64,000 nucleotides of DNA from Thermicanus aegyptius DSM 12793. Lineage in GTDB: Bacteria > Bacillota > Bacilli > Thermicanales > Thermicanaceae. Shown here one piece after another: positions 44,149-55,316 of this stretch (position 1 is the first letter of the stretch; every line of letters starts with the position of its first letter). The DNA lies in assembly GCF_000510645.1 (NCBI RefSeq), contig NZ_KI783301.1, positions 688,086-752,085 on the forward strand, in the 5' to 3' direction. The notes under the pieces were generated by a model, which worked only from the letters and a program-made list of their open reading frames with translations, did not search any database and was not told the DNA's origin. The position numbers and the translations under genes are program-made.

Positions 44149-45011
44149 AAGATCAAGCTGATGCTCTCCGTCGCCATTTGGGAGCGAAAGAAGGTAAACC
44201 GCCTGCTAAGGTAATCACGATTACCAGTGGAAAAGGGGGTGTGGGAAAGTCCAATTTTTCCCTTAATTTTGCTCTGGCGTTGATCCAATTAGGAAAGAAG
44301 GTGGTCATCCTCGATGCCGATTTAGGGCTGGCCAACATCGATGTTCTGATGGGGATTTCCCCCAAAGGAAATCTGTTCCAAATGATTGAGCAGGGCCTCT
44401 CCATATGGGATATACTGGAAAGAGGACCTGGAGGAGTAGAGTTAATCGCCAGCCAGTCCGGTTTTACCCGCTTGCTTAGCTTAGATGAGCAGGCATTAAG
44501 CAATCTTATGAATCAGCTTCACAGGTTGGATGGATATGCCGACTTCATCCTAATCGATACGGGAGCGGGACTCACAAAAGAAGCCCTTTACTTCATCCTC
44601 TCCTCCGATGAGGTGATTCTCATTACAACGCCTGAACCTACTTCATTAACCGACGCTTATGCGGTGATCAAAATGATTCATCTGAAGGATCCTTTTATTC
44701 TTCCAAACCTGGTGGTAAATCGGGTTCACTCCTCACAGGAGGGAAGAAGTACAGGGGAACGCTTATCAATGGTGGTCCAAAAGTTTCTTCATATGGAACT
44801 CCCTTTGCTGGGGTTTATCCATGAAGATGCTCACGTAGGATGGGGAGTACGCCGGCAAGAACCCTTTATTCTTCTCTATCCCGAGGCAAAAGCATCGGAA
44901 GATTTGAGGGCTCTTGCCAGAAGTTATCTCTCCCTGCCTCTTCCAAAGATCGAGAAAGAAGGGAGGGGAATGAAAGGATTTTTGCAACGAATGTTGAATT
45001 TTATTAAATAA
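44145..45011 (+). CDS. flhG: Flagellar number regulator FlhG (MinD-like ATPase, YlxH)
   Basis: A 288-residue P-loop ATPase with the deviant Walker A KGGVGKSNFSLN and DADLGLANIDVLMG. It stimulates FlhF GTPase; the short N-terminal stretch DQADALRRHL fits the FlhF-activating peptide. Start overlaps the flhF stop (ATGA). C-terminus is basic and amphipathic (MKGFLQRMLNFIK), as in membrane-targeting MinD-type proteins. Confidence 0.94.
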   Translation: MKDQADALRRHLGAKEGKPPAKVITITSGKGGVGKSNFSLNFALALIQLGKKVVILDADLGLANIDVLMGISPKGNLFQMIEQGLSIWDILERGPGGVELIASQSGFTRLLSLDEQALSNLMNQLHRLDGYADFILIDTGAGLTKEALYFILSSDEVILITTPEPTSLTDAYAVIKMIHLKDPFILPNLVVNRVHSSQEGRSTGERLSMVVQKFLHMELPLLGFIHEDAHVGWGVRRQEPFILLYPEAKASEDLRALARSYLSLPLPKIEKEGRGMKGFLQRMLNFIK

Positions 45012-45055
45012 GGTCTTTTCAACGAAAATGTTGTCGAAAAAGGCTTTTCCTTAGG

Positions 45056-45700
45056 GTGAAGGATGTGGAGAAATTGGTACAATCGATGGACAAGTCTAAG
45101 AACAGGGTGGAGGAAATTGTAGCCATCGGCACATCGACCGGTGGCCCGAAAACCTTAGAGGTGGTGATCCGACATCTCCCTCCCCATTATCCTTACCCGA
45201 TTCTGGTTGTCCAACACATGCCGTCCGGTTTTACCAAAGCGATGGCGGATCGCCTCAATGCGATCTCTTCCCTTACGGTGAGTGAGGCGGTCCAAGGAGA
45301 AGAGCTGGAACCTGGACATGTTTACATAGCGCCAGGGAATCATCACATGCAGGTAAAGCGATCCCAAGCATATCATTACTTTCTTCAGATTGATGGGACA
45401 ACTCCTCCACGCGGGGGGCACCGTCCTTCCGTTGATGTCTTGTTTGAATCCCTTGCTCCTCTCCACGAGGTGAAAAAGACCATTATTTTGCTTACGGGAA
45501 TGGGGAGCGACGGTACGGCCGGATTGCGAAAAATCAAAGAGGTTTCCAATCCGAAAGAGGTGACGGCGATCGGCGAGTCGGAAGAATCTTGTGTGGTATT
45601 CGGAATGCCTAGATCGGCGATTGAAGAAGGGTTAATTGATCTGATACTTACCAAAGAAAAAATCGCAGAATATTTACGGGCCAAAGTGTCCGGGAGGTGA
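45056..45700 (+). CDS. cheB: Stand-alone CheB methylesterase domain (no receiver)
   Basis: CheB removes methyl groups from chemoreceptors. This protein has 214 residues and consists of the catalytic domain alone: Ser27 in GTSTGG, His54 in QHMPSGF and Asp152 in LLTGMGSDGTAGL form the expected triad. The usual N-terminal receiver domain is missing, and only 44 bases separate it from flhG, so no receiver is hidden upstream. Without that domain CheA cannot control it by phosphorylation in the usual way. GTG start; it overlaps the cheA start region. Confidence 0.93.
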   Translation: MKDVEKLVQSMDKSKNRVEEIVAIGTSTGGPKTLEVVIRHLPPHYPYPILVVQHMPSGFTKAMADRLNAISSLTVSEAVQGEELEPGHVYIAPGNHHMQVKRSQAYHYFLQIDGTTPPRGGHRPSVDVLFESLAPLHEVKKTIILLTGMGSDGTAGLRKIKEVSNPKEVTAIGESEESCVVFGMPRSAIEEGLIDLILTKEKIAEYLRAKVSGR

Positions 45701-45705
45701 AGCTC

Positions 45706-47754
45706 ATGGAACTTAATCAATATCTGGATATGTTTCTGGAAGAGTCGAAAGAGAATCTTCAGGCGATCAACGAAAATCTCCTCAAACTGGAAGGCGAACC
45801 GAACAATCTCTCCTATGTACAGGTGATTTTTCGTGCCGCTCACACGTTAAAAGGAATGTCGGCCACCATGGGTTTTGAAGATTTGGCCACGCTAACCCAC
45901 GAGATGGAAAACGTGTTGGACCAAATTCGAAATGAGAAGATTGCCGTAAACGAAGGCATTATGAATCAACTCTTCTCCGCCGTAGATCGCTTGGAGGAGA
46001 TGATTGCGGCAATTGAAAACGGGGAGGACGGAAAGATGGATGTGAGCAAAGAGGTATCCTCCCTTCGGAAAATACTCACAAGCGGCGGAGAAGCGGCGAA
46101 CGAGGATGAAAAGGTGAAACCGACGGCCCCCTCACCTGTAGAGAAAACGTATGAATATGATTCCTATCAAGTAAATATTCTCCTCCAGTCCCTAAGGAAC
46201 GGATATCAGGCCTTTGAAATCGAAGTGGAACTCGATGAAAGGACCATGCTGAAGGCGGCACGGGCTTACATGGTTTACTCCGCCCTGGAGGAAATAGGGG
46301 AAGTGATCCGCACGCTTCCTTCCGTAGATGAATTGGAGGAAGAGAAGTTTGATCGCAGTTTCTCTCTCACCCTGATCACGATGCTGTCCAAAGAAGAGGT
46401 AGAAAAGACGATCAATCGGATTTCGGAGATTCGAAGAGTAGAGGTGGTCCGCCTATCGAAAGGGAGCATAAAGAGCCTTAATGAGGTAGCTGCGTCCAGT
46501 GCCATGACGGAAGAAAAGGAGGGGGTAAGTCCAAACCTTTCCCAACCAAAAGATGGGGAGAAGGGCGAAGAGGAGAGGGATGTCCATCCAATACGGAGAC
46601 ATCATAGCTCGAAAACGATCCGGGTAGACACGGAACGATTGGAGAGATTGATGAACCTCTTCAGCGAATTGGTGATCGATAGGGGCCGCTTAGAACAAAT
46701 TGCCCGGGAAATAGGATCTCCCTCCCTCACGGAAGTGGTTGAACATATGAGCCGAATCAGCAGCGACCTGCAAAACTTGGTACTCACCATTCGGATGGTT
46801 CCTGTAGAGCAGGTATTTAACCGATTTCCACGCATGGTGCGGGATTTGGCAAAAGAGTTGGGCAAACAGGTTAATCTTACCATTACGGGGGCGGAGACGG
46901 AGCTGGATCGAACGGTGATCGATGAAATCGGAGATCCTCTGGTTCACCTATTACGAAATGCAATCGATCACGGATTGGAGTCGACGGAGGAGCGGAAGAA
47001 GAAAGGAAAGCCGATCCCAGGGGAGATTTCCTTGCGGGCCTATCACAGTGGAAACCATGTCTTTATCGAAGTAAGTGATGATGGCCAAGGCATCGACCGG
47101 GAGAAAGTTCTAAAAAAGGCCGTAGCTCAAGGCTTAGTCACCGAGAGGGAAGCGACGCAACTCAAGGAAGAAGAGGTTTATCGCCTTCTCTTTCATTCCG
47201 GTTTTAGCACGGCGGAGAAAGTGTCCGACATCTCCGGAAGAGGTGTTGGACTTGATGTGGTGCGTAGCAAGATAGAAGCGTTGGGAGGAAGTGTTTCGGT
47301 TCTGTCGGAGAGAGGGAAAGGGAGCACGTTCCGCATTCAATTACCTCTAACCCTCTCCATCCTCTCTGCCATGTTGGTAGAAATAGAGAGAGAAAAATAT
47401 GCCATTCCTATTAATTCGATCCTGGAAACTCTCTCTCTTCCCAAAGAGGAAATTCGTGTCGCCCATAAACAACCTGTCCTTGATTTCCGTGGAAAGGTGG
47501 TCCCTCTCCTCTCCCTGAAGGAACTCTTTTCCATCCCTTCAAGTGGAGAGGAAAGAGAGGAGGTCTCCGTAGTCGTCATTCGTAAAGGGGAAAAATTGGT
47601 GGGCATCGAGGTGAATGATTTCTTAGGGCAACAAGAAATCGTGCTGAAATCGATGGGAAAATACTTGCACAACCTTTTCGCCATATCCGGAGCTACGATT
47701 CTGGGGGATGGACAGGTTGCATTGATCCTTGATCCCAACGCGTTGATTAAATAG
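45706..47754 (+). CDS. cheA: Chemotaxis histidine kinase CheA
   Basis: A 682-residue kinase: HPt domain with His46 (RAAHTLKGMSATMG), a P2 domain (about 150-255), the dimerisation domain, the ATPase domain (HLLRNAIDHGLESTEER; DDGQGIDREKV; GRGVGLDVV) and a CheW-like end. It phosphorylates CheY; CheB here lacks a target receiver. ATG 45706 is chosen for GGGAGGTGAAG; GTG 45697 overlaps cheB. Confidence 0.97.
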   Translation: MELNQYLDMFLEESKENLQAINENLLKLEGEPNNLSYVQVIFRAAHTLKGMSATMGFEDLATLTHEMENVLDQIRNEKIAVNEGIMNQLFSAVDRLEEMIAAIENGEDGKMDVSKEVSSLRKILTSGGEAANEDEKVKPTAPSPVEKTYEYDSYQVNILLQSLRNGYQAFEIEVELDERTMLKAARAYMVYSALEEIGEVIRTLPSVDELEEEKFDRSFSLTLITMLSKEEVEKTINRISEIRRVEVVRLSKGSIKSLNEVAASSAMTEEKEGVSPNLSQPKDGEKGEEERDVHPIRRHHSSKTIRVDTERLERLMNLFSELVIDRGRLEQIAREIGSPSLTEVVEHMSRISSDLQNLVLTIRMVPVEQVFNRFPRMVRDLAKELGKQVNLTITGAETELDRTVIDEIGDPLVHLLRNAIDHGLESTEERKKKGKPIPGEISLRAYHSGNHVFIEVSDDGQGIDREKVLKKAVAQGLVTEREATQLKEEEVYRLLFHSGFSTAEKVSDISGRGVGLDVVRSKIEALGGSVSVLSERGKGSTFRIQLPLTLSILSAMLVEIEREKYAIPINSILETLSLPKEEIRVAHKQPVLDFRGKVVPLLSLKELFSIPSSGEEREEVSVVVIRKGEKLVGIEVNDFLGQQEIVLKSMGKYLHNLFAISGATILGDGQVALILDPNALIK

Positions 47755-47790
47755 TGGATGGGTTAAAATCATCATTTGGAGGGATGAACG

Positions 47791-48267
47791 ATGTTGGAAC
47801 AGAGCAAGACCGTGAAAGAAATAAAGGCGATCGTCTTTCGCCTTCAGAACGAAGAGTATGGGGTGGATGTTCAGCAGGTTCGTTCGATCGAACGATTGGA
47901 ACATATTACGAGAGTACCTAATGCCCCCGATTTTGTAAAAGGTGTGATTAACCTGCGGGGGGTTGTTACTCCCGTGATCGATCTGAGGAAGCGTTTTGGA
48001 CTTCCTCTCACATCCTATACCGATCAAACTCGGATTATCATCGTAAGAATCGATGAAATTGAAGTCGGTTTAATCGTAGACGCAGCCAATGATGTGATCG
48101 ATATCCCTGAGGAGATGATTGAAGCGCCGCCTGAAATCGTAGGAGGGGTTGGTGCGGAATACTTGCGTGGGGTCGCCAAGATCGGCACGAGGCTTCTGAT
48201 TCTCTTAAATTTGGAAAAAGTCCTTTTGATGAATGAAGTGGAACAGCTGGAACAATTTGAGGCGTGA
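47791..48267 (+). CDS. cheW: Chemotaxis coupling protein CheW
   Basis: A 158-residue coupling protein joining receptors and CheA. FRLQNEEYGVDVQQVRSIER and VKGVINLRGVVTPVIDLRKR are hallmarks. A TGGAGGGATGAACG site precedes the start; the stop overlaps the cheC start region. Confidence 0.97.
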   Translation: MLEQSKTVKEIKAIVFRLQNEEYGVDVQQVRSIERLEHITRVPNAPDFVKGVINLRGVVTPVIDLRKRFGLPLTSYTDQTRIIIVRIDEIEVGLIVDAANDVIDIPEEMIEAPPEIVGGVGAEYLRGVAKIGTRLLILLNLEKVLLMNEVEQLEQFEA

Positions 48268-48269
48268 GG

Positions 48270-48884
48270 ATGACTGGGGGATTTCGTTTGGAACCACTTC
48301 AGTTGGACATATTGCGTGAAATAGGGAACATTGGGGCAGGACATGCCGCCACTTCTCTCTCAAAGATCCTGGGCATGAGAATTGAGATGTCGGTTCCCAA
48401 TGTGGAGATCCTCTCCTTTGATAAGATTGCTCAGTATGTAGGCGAGGATAAACTTGTGGTAGGAATATATATGAGCGTCGAAGGAGACATGACGGGGAGT
48501 ATTTTCTTTCTCATGGGAATAACATCCGCAAAATTTCTTCTCTCCCAGCTTTTTCAAGAGGAGTTGAATGAGAAAGAACCTTTTACAGAGAAAGACCTGG
48601 ATGCTTTGCAAGAGATCGGAAACATATTAACCGGCTCTTACCTAAGCGCACTGGCTGATTTCACCCATCTAACCCTTTATCCGTCGATCCCTTCCATAGC
48701 GGTGGATATGGCCATGGCAATTTTAACGTATGGCATTTTAGAAATTGGGCGGTCCGGCAACGATGCTCTCTTGATCGATACCTCCTTTATGAATGGTTCT
48801 GAAAAGTTGGAGGGTCATTTCTTCTTTATTCCTGATCCATCCTTCTTTCCTACTCTTTTTAAGGCGTTAGGAGTACCCATGTAA
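48270..48884 (+). CDS. cheC: CheY-P phosphatase CheC
   Basis: A 204-residue protein with both CheC catalytic motifs: EIGNIGAGHAATSLSKILG near the N-terminus and EIGNILTGSYLSALADF near residue 115. It removes phosphate from CheY~P and binds CheD. ATG 48270 is preferred over GTG 48264 because GAGG lies 7 bases before it. cheD begins one base inside its stop. Confidence 0.95.
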   Translation: MTGGFRLEPLQLDILREIGNIGAGHAATSLSKILGMRIEMSVPNVEILSFDKIAQYVGEDKLVVGIYMSVEGDMTGSIFFLMGITSAKFLLSQLFQEELNEKEPFTEKDLDALQEIGNILTGSYLSALADFTHLTLYPSIPSIAVDMAMAILTYGILEIGRSGNDALLIDTSFMNGSEKLEGHFFFIPDPSFFPTLFKALGVPM

Positions 48885-49363
48885 TGTACGAGATAAAGGT
48901 TGGAATTGCCGATTTAAACATTACTTTTGCCCCAAACCGATTGCGGACAACAGGATTGGGGTCCTGCGTAGGGATCACGCTGTACGATGAAAGCATCCAT
49001 TTGGCGGGTCTCGCCCATGTGATGTTGCCAAGTTCCGAATTAGCAAAAGGAGAGGTTCAGGTGGCAAAATATGCCGACACAGCCATTCCCGAGCTCTTGA
49101 TGCGCATGGAAAGGGCAGGTGGGCGAAGATCCCGCATGAAAGCGAAGCTGGCCGGCGGAGCCCAGATGTTTCAAAATAAGGGGAATGACCTTCTTCGAAT
49201 TGGTCCCAGGAATGTAGAAGCTTCTCTAATCGAGCTCCGCCGGCTACAAATCCCGGTGGTAGCGCAGGATACGGGCGGTAATTATGGCAGAACCATCGAA
49301 ATCGAGGCAGAGACGGGAATTCTCCGCGTATGGACCGTTTATCATGGGGAAAAGGTGATCTGA
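48884..49363 (+). CDS. cheD: Chemoreceptor glutamine deamidase CheD
   Basis: A 159-residue deamidase. Catalytic Cys28 in GLGSCVGI and His45 in GLAHVMLP are present, with KLAGGAQMF downstream. It deamidates receptors and activates CheC. The start overlaps cheC (TAATG), so translation is coupled. Confidence 0.96.
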   Translation: MYEIKVGIADLNITFAPNRLRTTGLGSCVGITLYDESIHLAGLAHVMLPSSELAKGEVQVAKYADTAIPELLMRMERAGGRRSRMKAKLAGGAQMFQNKGNDLLRIGPRNVEASLIELRRLQIPVVAQDTGGNYGRTIEIEAETGILRVWTVYHGEKVI

Positions 49364-49386
49364 TTCTCCCGAGGGGGTGAAGGTTT

Positions 49387-50166
49387 GTGGCCGATTACCA
49401 GACCGCAATCGATCTTAAACTGGATTGGAAGCGGCTCAAGGAAGAGGGGGATAAAGGAGCCGAAGAGAGAATCGTAGAACATTTTCTCTATCTCGTGGAT
49501 AAAGCGGTACGGCAGATCGCGCCCAGCTTACCCACAACGGTGAGAAAGGAGGATCTGCGCAGTTTTGGGCTGATGGGACTCCTAGATGCGGTTAGGAAAT
49601 TCGATCCTGACCGAAACCTGCAGTTTGTCACCTATGCCAGTTGGCGGATCCGGGGGGCGATCCTGGACGGCCTGAGGGAAAATGATTTCCTTCCCCGTTC
49701 GTTAAGGGAAAAAGCAAAAAGGGTGGAAGAGGCCTATGCCGTCTTGGAACAGGAAAAATTATCTTCCGTTACCGATGAAGATGTGGCGAACTATCTGGGA
49801 ATCACCACCCAAGAATTGAACCATATCCTTCAAGAAAGTTCCACCCATTTTTATTCGATTGATGAATCTTTTATTGATGAAGAAAGTACGGACAAGGCGA
49901 GGAGCTTAAACCTCATCGATGAACAGACGGAAACCCCGGAAGAACGGGTGGCTAGGGTGGAATTAAGGCGGGTTTTAACCGAGGCTATTGAAACTCTTCC
50001 TGAAAAGGAAAGGTTGGTCTTATCCCTCTTTTATTTTGAAGAACTAAGTTTTACGGAGGTGGCCCAGGTCCTCTCCCTCTCCCCTTCCCGAATCTCCCAA
50101 CTTCATTCCAAAGCGATGATTCGGTTAAGGACCGCACTGGGAAAAATGAAGGGATACTTGCGTTAG
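49387..50166 (+). CDS. sigD: Flagellar sigma factor SigD (FliA/WhiG family)
   Basis: A 259-residue sigma-28 family factor that directs late flagellar, motility and autolysin genes. Region 2 (RSFGLMGLLDAVRKFDPDRN; FVTYASWRIRGAILDGLREN) and region 4 (TLPEKERLVLSLFYFEELSF; LSLSPSRISQLHSKAM) are clear. GTG start after GAGGGGGTGAAGG. Confidence 0.97.
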   Translation: MADYQTAIDLKLDWKRLKEEGDKGAEERIVEHFLYLVDKAVRQIAPSLPTTVRKEDLRSFGLMGLLDAVRKFDPDRNLQFVTYASWRIRGAILDGLRENDFLPRSLREKAKRVEEAYAVLEQEKLSSVTDEDVANYLGITTQELNHILQESSTHFYSIDESFIDEESTDKARSLNLIDEQTETPEERVARVELRRVLTEAIETLPEKERLVLSLFYFEELSFTEVAQVLSLSPSRISQLHSKAMIRLRTALGKMKGYLR

Positions 50167-50172
50167 GGGAAA

Positions 50173-50190
50173 TATGGTATACTTACCATA
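50173..50190. promoter_or_regulatory. Promoter-operator candidate after sigD
   Basis: TATGGTA and TACCATA are inverted around TACT. Within them TGGTATACT forms an extended -10 box 33 bases before the 50216 gene, so a binding protein would cover the promoter. Confidence 0.45.
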
Positions 50191-50215
50191 GAGATTATAG
50201 AAGGAAGGGGTTTCC

Positions 50216-50443
50216 ATGTCTCTCAAGACGTTGGAGATGCAGATTGCGCTCCCAAGAAGTGTCGATTGGGGAATGATGATGGAACGGATGAACCAACACC
50301 CTTACCTGGTACAGGAGAGGGCGGCCTCCTTAAGACAAAAAAGGGAAGAGCGGTTTCGAAAAACGGCGGAAAAAACCTCCTCCGCCTCCTACCAAACCCT
50401 TTCCCATCCCTATAAGGGACAACATCTGGACCGTTCCATCTAG
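50216..50443 (+). CDS. Small conserved protein following sigD
   Basis: A 75-residue hydrophilic protein beginning MSLKTLEMQIALPRSVDWGM and ending in a basic, Ser-rich tail. Small proteins with this N-terminal pattern follow sigD in Paenibacillus-like genomes, in the place where Bacillus has swrB. Its function is unknown. An AGGAAGGGG site precedes it, and it may be read from the operon and from its own extended -10 promoter. Confidence 0.65.
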   Translation: MSLKTLEMQIALPRSVDWGMMMERMNQHPYLVQERAASLRQKREERFRKTAEKTSSASYQTLSHPYKGQHLDRSI

Positions 50444-50488
50444 TTGTGTGAACCACATCGTTCCGGCAGCAACCTCCTATGTAACATC

Positions 50489-50515
50489 ACGAACGGCCAT
50501 CGTTTTTGCGTTCGT
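50489..50515. other. Hairpin between the fla/che operon and rpsB
   Basis: ACGAACG and CGTTCGT form a 7-base stem around a 13-base loop. There is no T run after it, so it is not a classical terminator. Confidence 0.4.
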
Positions 50516-50535
50516 TCGGTAGGCAAGAGATCTCC

Positions 50536-50564
50536 TTGCGCAGGAATCATGAGTATGTTATAGT
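50536..50564 (+). promoter_or_regulatory. SigA promoter of rpsB-tsf
   Basis: TTGCGC, a 17-base spacer and TATAGT with an extended TG motif lie about 120 bases before rpsB. The long leader contains a CTCC...GGAG hairpin (50605-50631), which may serve S2 autoregulation; that is inferred. Confidence 0.6.
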
Positions 50565-50682
50565 ATATAGCGGTGTAAAACCAACCCACACGCCTTCCAA
50601 TTCCTCCATGGGTGCCGGGGTTTCCGGAGAGTGGGGGGAGATGAAGAGGGCGGAGGAAAAACCCATTTTAAGGAGGAAAATC

Positions 50683-51471
50683 ATGTCGGTCATCTCGATG
50701 AAGCAATTGTTAGAGGCAGGGGTCCATTTTGGACATCAGACCCGCCGATGGAACCCGAAGATGGCGAAGTACATCTTTACCGAACGGAACGGGATTTACA
50801 TCATCGATCTGCAGAAGACGGTAAAGAAGATCGAGGAGGCTTATCAATTCGTCCGCGATCTTGCCGCAGAGGGCGGAACCCTTCTCTTCGTGGGAACAAA
50901 GAAGCAGGCTCAGGAATCGGTGAAGGAAGAGGCGGAACGATGCGGGATGTACTATGTCAACCAACGTTGGCTTGGGGGGACATTAACCAATTTTACCACG
51001 ATTCGCAAGCGAATTGACCGCCTGCGCCAATTGGAAGAGATGGAAAAGGATGGAACCTTTGATGTGCTGCCGAAGAAAGAGGTGATCCTGCTCAGAAAAG
51101 AGATGGATCGCCTGGAGAAGTTCTTAGGCGGAATTAAGGATATGGGGAGATTGCCGGATGCCATCTTTATTATAGACCCTCGGAAAGAGCGGATCGCCGT
51201 AGCGGAAGCGAGGAAACTGGGCATTCCTATCATCGCTATCGTCGACACCAACTGTGACCCCGATGAAGCCGACTATGTCATCCCCGGGAATGATGATGCC
51301 ATCCGGGCTGTGAAGTTGATTACCGAGAAGCTGGCCGATGCAGTGATTGAGGGACGCCAGGGCGAGCAGATGAGTGATGCGCCGGTAGATGATAGCGCCG
51401 AGGTTCCTGAGGAAGTCGCCGTAGAAGCCATCGCTGAAGAGACGGCGACCGAGACGGAGTTGCAAGCGTAA
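50683..51471 (+). CDS. rpsB: 30S ribosomal protein S2
   Basis: A 262-residue S2 protein: [44 protein letters not shown] and [20 protein letters not shown]. An acidic C-terminal tail of about 30 residues follows the core. ATG 50683 is set by AAGGAGGAAAATC; the long open frame upstream is leader. A hairpin separates it from tsf. Confidence 0.98.
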   Translation: MSVISMKQLLEAGVHFGHQTRRWNPKMAKYIFTERNGIYIIDLQKTVKKIEEAYQFVRDLAAEGGTLLFVGTKKQAQESVKEEAERCGMYYVNQRWLGGTLTNFTTIRKRIDRLRQLEEMEKDGTFDVLPKKEVILLRKEMDRLEKFLGGIKDMGRLPDAIFIIDPRKERIAVAEARKLGIPIIAIVDTNCDPDEADYVIPGNDDAIRAVKLITEKLADAVIEGRQGEQMSDAPVDDSAEVPEEVAVEAIAEETATETELQA

Positions 51472-51534
51472 TTCCCTCGTATTCGGCTGAGGAGAACGAC
51501 AAGGTTGGATGTAGAGGAATAAAGTGTTCATTAG

Positions 51535-51576
51535 AGGGTGGCTCATGGGTTCAGGAACCCGGACCACCCTATTTTA
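51535..51576 (+). terminator. Terminator or attenuator between rpsB and tsf
   Basis: AGGGTGG and CCACCCT pair with an inner GGGTT / AACCC stem, followed by ATTTTA. It may reduce tsf transcription relative to rpsB. Confidence 0.65.
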
Positions 51577-51604
51577 AAATGAAAAATCGTAGGAGGCAGA
51601 GCGC

Positions 51605-53619
<2,015 letters not shown>

Positions 53620-53627
53620 GGTTCTTA

Positions 53628-53652
53628 AATCCTCCTCGTAGTGAGGAGGATT
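53628..53652 (+). terminator. Hairpin after frr
   Basis: A perfect 10-base stem, AATCCTCCTC / GAGGAGGATT, around GTAGT. The following sequence (CTTACTTT) is only moderately T-rich, so it may attenuate rather than end transcription into uppS. Confidence 0.55.
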
Positions 53653-53680
53653 CTTACTTTACAGACTTGGAGGGCCTTCA

Positions 53681-54445
53681 ATGAAATCATTAAATCTTTG
53701 GCCTGGCAGGGAAAAAAGTCCGTCAAAGGAAGATGGAGAAGGAAAGATTCCTCAACATATCGCCATCATCATGGATGGAAACGGACGTTGGGCGAAGGAG
53801 AGGGGAATGCCCAGAGTTGTCGGACATCGGGCCGGCATGAAAACGGTGAAGGAAATTACGAAAGCTGCCGATGAGGTGGGGGTAAAAATTTTAACCCTTT
53901 ACGCCTTCTCCACCGAGAATTGGAAGCGTCCCAAAGAGGAGGTAGATTTCCTGATGCGTCTTCCGGAAGAATTTCTTGAGCTCGAGTTGGAGGAGCTGAT
54001 TGTAAATAATGTCCAGGTGAGGATGATCGGGGATAAGGAGGGATTGCCTTCCCATACGGTGAAGGCTGTAGAGAAAGCCATCCAAGAGACAAAAGATAAT
54101 TCTGGATTGATTCTTAATTTTGCTTTAAACTATGGAGGAAGGAAAGAAATACTCGATGCCGTGAAGGCGATCGCCCGCAAGGTGGAAAAAAGGGAACTTT
54201 CCCCGGACTCGATCGATGAGCAATTCTTCCATCAATATCTCCTCACGCCGGATTACCCGGATCCCGATTTGTTGATCCGGACCAGCGGTGAGATTCGCCT
54301 CAGCAATTTTATGCTTTGGCAACTCGCCTACACGGAATTTTGGTTTAGCGACAAATATTGGCCTGATTTTCACCGGGAGGATTTTCTGGAGGCCGTAGAG
54401 GCATACAAAAAGAGAGAGCGAAAATTTGGTAGGATCAAATCTTAG
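53681..54445 (+). CDS. uppS: Undecaprenyl diphosphate synthase (isoprenyl transferase)
   Basis: A 254-residue cis-prenyltransferase that makes the lipid carrier for peptidoglycan. IAIIMDGNGRWAKERGMPRV with the catalytic Asp, LTLYAFSTENWKRP and DLLIRTSGEIRLSNFMLWQ are diagnostic. TTGGAGGGCCTTCA precedes the ATG. Confidence 0.97.
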   Translation: MKSLNLWPGREKSPSKEDGEGKIPQHIAIIMDGNGRWAKERGMPRVVGHRAGMKTVKEITKAADEVGVKILTLYAFSTENWKRPKEEVDFLMRLPEEFLELELEELIVNNVQVRMIGDKEGLPSHTVKAVEKAIQETKDNSGLILNFALNYGGRKEILDAVKAIARKVEKRELSPDSIDEQFFHQYLLTPDYPDPDLLIRTSGEIRLSNFMLWQLAYTEFWFSDKYWPDFHREDFLEAVEAYKKRERKFGRIKS

Positions 54446-54493
54446 GTGGAAAAAGAGTACCATTTGGAGGCATCCTAATAGGGAGGGTCTTCT

Positions 54494-55276
54494 GTGAGGC
54501 AACGCATCCTGACTGGTTTAATCGGGGGGACAATCTTTTTAGGTTTTGTCTGGTTGGGAGGAATTTGGTTTATTCTTCTCATCCTTGTCGTAGCATTAGG
54601 AGCTTTCTTTGAATATGTCCGGATGCGGGGAGTGGAATGGTACAGGCCCTCTTCCTTAGTGGGTGCTCTTCTCCTCATCTATTTTCTGGACTTCGGTTTC
54701 AAGAATTTATCACCCAATTCCTTCTACGCGATCTGGATGGTTGCCTTTCTTCTCCTCTTGGCCTCGGTTCTTAGCAAAAATCAGACCAGTGTTTTAGATG
54801 TTTCCTATATCTTTCTGGGCGCGTTTTATATCGGAATGGGCTTTCATGCCATGTTCCTGATTCGCCAAATGCCTTTGGGACTCCCCCTCACTCTCTATAC
54901 CATTGCTTTAGTCTGGCTTACGGATTCGGGGGCTTATTTCATGGGCCGATTCTTCGGCAAACATAAACTTTGGCCCTCCATCAGTCCTAAGAAGACGATT
55001 GAAGGCGCCGTGGGGGGGATTGCCGTGGCGGTGGTCGGTAGCCTTCTGATCTATCGACTTATCGATCCTCAGATCACCTCTTGGGATGCATTCTTTATTG
55101 CCGTTTTAATCTCTCTGGTTTCAATGGTGGGCGATATGATTGAGTCGGCCATTAAGCGGAACTTTAAAGTGAAGGATTCAGGCTGGATCCTCCCTGGACA
55201 CGGGGGCTTCTTCGATCGTTTCGACAGCATGATCGTTGCCTTCCCCACCATGCTCTGGTTATTGCATGTACTATAG
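54494..55276 (+). CDS. cdsA: Phosphatidate cytidylyltransferase
   Basis: A 260-residue membrane enzyme making CDP-diacylglycerol. About seven helices; the signature LPGHGGFFDRFDSMIVAFP is close to the C-terminus, preceded by DSGAYFMGRFFGKHKL. GTG start after AGGGAGGGTCTTCT. Confidence 0.96.
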   Translation: MRQRILTGLIGGTIFLGFVWLGGIWFILLILVVALGAFFEYVRMRGVEWYRPSSLVGALLLIYFLDFGFKNLSPNSFYAIWMVAFLLLLASVLSKNQTSVLDVSYIFLGAFYIGMGFHAMFLIRQMPLGLPLTLYTIALVWLTDSGAYFMGRFFGKHKLWPSISPKKTIEGAVGGIAVAVVGSLLIYRLIDPQITSWDAFFIAVLISLVSMVGDMIESAIKRNFKVKDSGWILPGHGGFFDRFDSMIVAFPTMLWLLHVL

Positions 55277-55316
55277 TGCCTCTCCTGACAGAAGAGGGGA
55301 AATAGGGATAAGAGGG

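Noticed and set aside
50506-50682. N-terminal extension of S2
   Set aside because: It covers the promoter and leader; ATG 50683 has a perfect ribosome site and the normal S2 N-terminus.
53641-53874. 77-codon plus-strand frame overlapping uppS
   Set aside because: It covers the post-frr hairpin and lies over uppS, whose translation is a clear match to its family.
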